The position numbers were made by a program, and so were the translations under genes. A DNA stretch of 6,160 bases from Comamonadaceae bacterium (GTDB lineage: Bacteria; Pseudomonadota; Gammaproteobacteria; Burkholderiales; Burkholderiaceae_C): NCBI GenBank assembly GCA_947452325.1, contig CANGCZ010000104.1, positions 1-6,160 on the forward strand, written 5' to 3'. Shown in pieces: positions 5,840-6,160 of the stretch. Below the pieces are notes generated by a model. That model did not search any database. It saw nothing but the letters and a program-made list of their open reading frames with translations, and was not told where the DNA came from. Each line of letters begins with the position of its first letter. Position 1 is the stretch's first letter.

Positions 5840-5875
5840 GGTTCTTCAATGAACCCCATGGCTGTATGTGCCATG
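5840..5875 (+). repeat. Two adjacent hairpins in the rne leader
   Basis: GGTTC (5840-5844) pairs with GAACC (5851-5855) around the loop TTCAAT. One base later CATGGC (5857-5862) pairs with GCCATG (5870-5875) around the loop TGTATGT. Both stems are perfect and would stack side by side. Each is short, so function is uncertain, but their close spacing favours a folded RNA. Confidence 0.5.
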
Positions 5876-6002
5876 CCAGTTCGCCTTCAACTCGCCCGCA
5901 TCCACCCGCCACCTGCCCGACGTCGCCGTTAACACGGTGTGTCCGGCGCTTGACTGCGCGGTATTCCCTTTTCTTTTTCCTGCATCAGCTGACGGCATCG
6001 TT

Positions 6003-6022
6003 GGGCCCACAGAGGCCCTGTG
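6003..6022 (+). repeat. Overlapping, mutually exclusive hairpins before the rne start
   Basis: GGGCC (6003-6007) can pair with GGCCC (6014-6018), or CACAG (6008-6012) can pair with CTGTG (6018-6022). The two 5-bp stems overlap and cannot coexist. They lie about 15 bases upstream of the rne Shine-Dalgarno sequence. Confidence 0.4.
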
Positions 6023-6037
6023 TTGTAACGCTATGAA

Positions 6038-6042
6038 AAGGA
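6038..6042 (+). promoter_or_regulatory. Ribosome binding site of rne
   Basis: AAGGA lies 7 bases before the rne ATG at 6050, a good Shine-Dalgarno match that fixes the start. The surrounding GAAAAGG (6035-6041) is perfectly complementary to CCTTTTC at 5967-5973, so the site could be sequestered by the leader. Confidence 0.75.
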
Positions 6043-6049
6043 ACGCATC

Positions 6050-6160
6050 ATGAAACGGATGCTGATCAACGCCACGCAAGCTGAAGAGCGCCGCCTGGCC
6101 ATCGTCGACGGACAAAAACTGCTCGACTACGAAATCGAAATCGAAGGGCGCGAACAGCGC
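6050..6160 (+). CDS. rne: Ribonuclease E, N-terminal fragment (runs off window)
   Basis: RNase E is the main endoribonuclease for mRNA decay and for 5S/16S rRNA and tRNA processing; it organises the degradosome at the inner membrane in many proteobacteria. The 37 visible codons start MKRMLINATQAEERRLAIVD and continue to LLDYEIEIEGREQR. This is the characteristic RNase E/G N-terminus leading into the RNase H-like subdomain and S1 domain, which lie beyond the window. Placement divergent from rluC matches the known rne-rluC neighbourhood and favours RNase E over the paralogue RNase G. ATG at 6050 has AAGGA at 7-base spacing. The long upstream interval suggests leader-mediated control. Confidence 0.95.
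   Translation, partial: MKRMLINATQAEERRLAIVDGQKLLDYEIEIEGREQR

Larger units (their letters stand above)
5533..6049 (+). promoter_or_regulatory. Gene-free rluC-rne interval, probable structured rne 5' leader
   Basis: No convincing gene is present between the divergent rluC and rne starts. The plus strand contains a series of inverted repeats: 5702-5726 (9 bp, perfect), 5791-5804, 5840-5855, 5857-5875, 5924-5939 and 6003-6022. It also has a pyrimidine tract (5964-5981) and, near the 5' end, an A/T-rich segment (5555-5573). RNase E autoregulates through a long 5' UTR in enterobacteria; a functionally similar leader here is an inference from length, position and folding potential. I do not recognise the enterobacterial rne5 or the Pseudomonas rne-II sequence. 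The rluC promoter must also lie in the left part, but no clear minus-strand boxes were found. Confidence 0.55.

Noticed and set aside
5545..5874. A minus-strand reading frame of about 109 codons in the rluC-rne interval
   Set aside because: It has unusual composition and no recognisable motif, and it overlaps the leader inverted repeats; it is most likely a chance frame.
5753..5932. A 59-codon plus-strand reading frame in the rne leader, starting ATG with a hydrophobic N-terminal stretch
   Set aside because: It has no good Shine-Dalgarno, runs through several leader hairpins, ends in a Pro/Arg-rich tail typical of chance frames, and resembles no family I know. A leader peptide cannot be excluded, but it is not supported.
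5950..5978. TTGACT at 5950-5955 as a -35 box close to rne
   Set aside because: The matching -10 position falls in the pyrimidine tract (CTTTTT), which is not a sigma-70 -10 box.
1..6160. Mobile elements, CRISPR repeats, tRNA or rRNA genes
   Set aside because: No transposase, terminal inverted repeats, spaced direct repeats or RNA-gene signatures were seen, and gene content is conserved housekeeping throughout.

Overview
The window reads as an ordinary, densely packed chromosomal segment of a betaproteobacterium. It is most likely a member of Burkholderiales, and the protein sequences look Comamonadaceae-like; this is inferred from protein similarity remembered by eye, not from a search. It covers the conserved neighbourhood between the RNase E gene and the start of the phospholipid/fatty-acid cluster. 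Enterobacteria keep the same genes together (rne, rluC, yceF, yceD, rpmF, plsX). Here four extra genes sit between rluC and maf/yceF: a HAD phosphatase, a Rieske protein, an S49 peptidase and an RsmI-like methyltransferase. No mobile element, CRISPR array, tRNA, rRNA or phage gene was seen.

Layout. (1) Positions 1-1027, minus strand: yceD (DUF177), rpmF (ribosomal protein L32) and the 5' end of plsX, transcribed leftward. A TATAAT box and a long hairpin lie in front of rpmF, and a GC-rich hairpin followed by T4 lies between rpmF and plsX. (2) Positions 1054-2434, plus strand: a two-gene unit of a YceF-type Maf nucleotide pyrophosphatase and a divergent RsmI-like SAM methyltransferase, separated by one base. 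It starts divergently from yceD with very little room between the start codons. (3) Positions 2475-5532, minus strand: a tight run rluC > HAD phosphatase (Gph-like) > Rieske ferredoxin-like protein > SppA-type signal peptide peptidase. Junctions are a 32-base overlap, an 8-base overlap and a 2-base gap, so one polycistronic mRNA is likely. It converges on the maf/methyltransferase unit across a 40-base gap. (4) Positions 5533-6049: a 517-base stretch with no convincing gene, then the first 37 codons of rne on the plus strand.

How it fits together. Most genes serve RNA and ribosome upkeep: rluC modifies 23S rRNA, yceD is tied to 23S rRNA, rpmF is a 50S protein, rne drives mRNA decay and rRNA processing, and the RsmI-like protein is a probable methyltransferase. 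maf and the HAD protein are small-molecule phosphatases, sppA is a membrane peptidase, and plsX opens phospholipid synthesis.

The part most worth a second look is the long leader of rne. It has a perfect TATAAT inside the divergent rluC 5' end, several inverted repeats, and a pyrimidine tract perfectly complementary over 7 bases to the rne Shine-Dalgarno region. This suggests a structured autoregulatory leader analogous to, but not visibly the same as, the enterobacterial rne 5' UTR.
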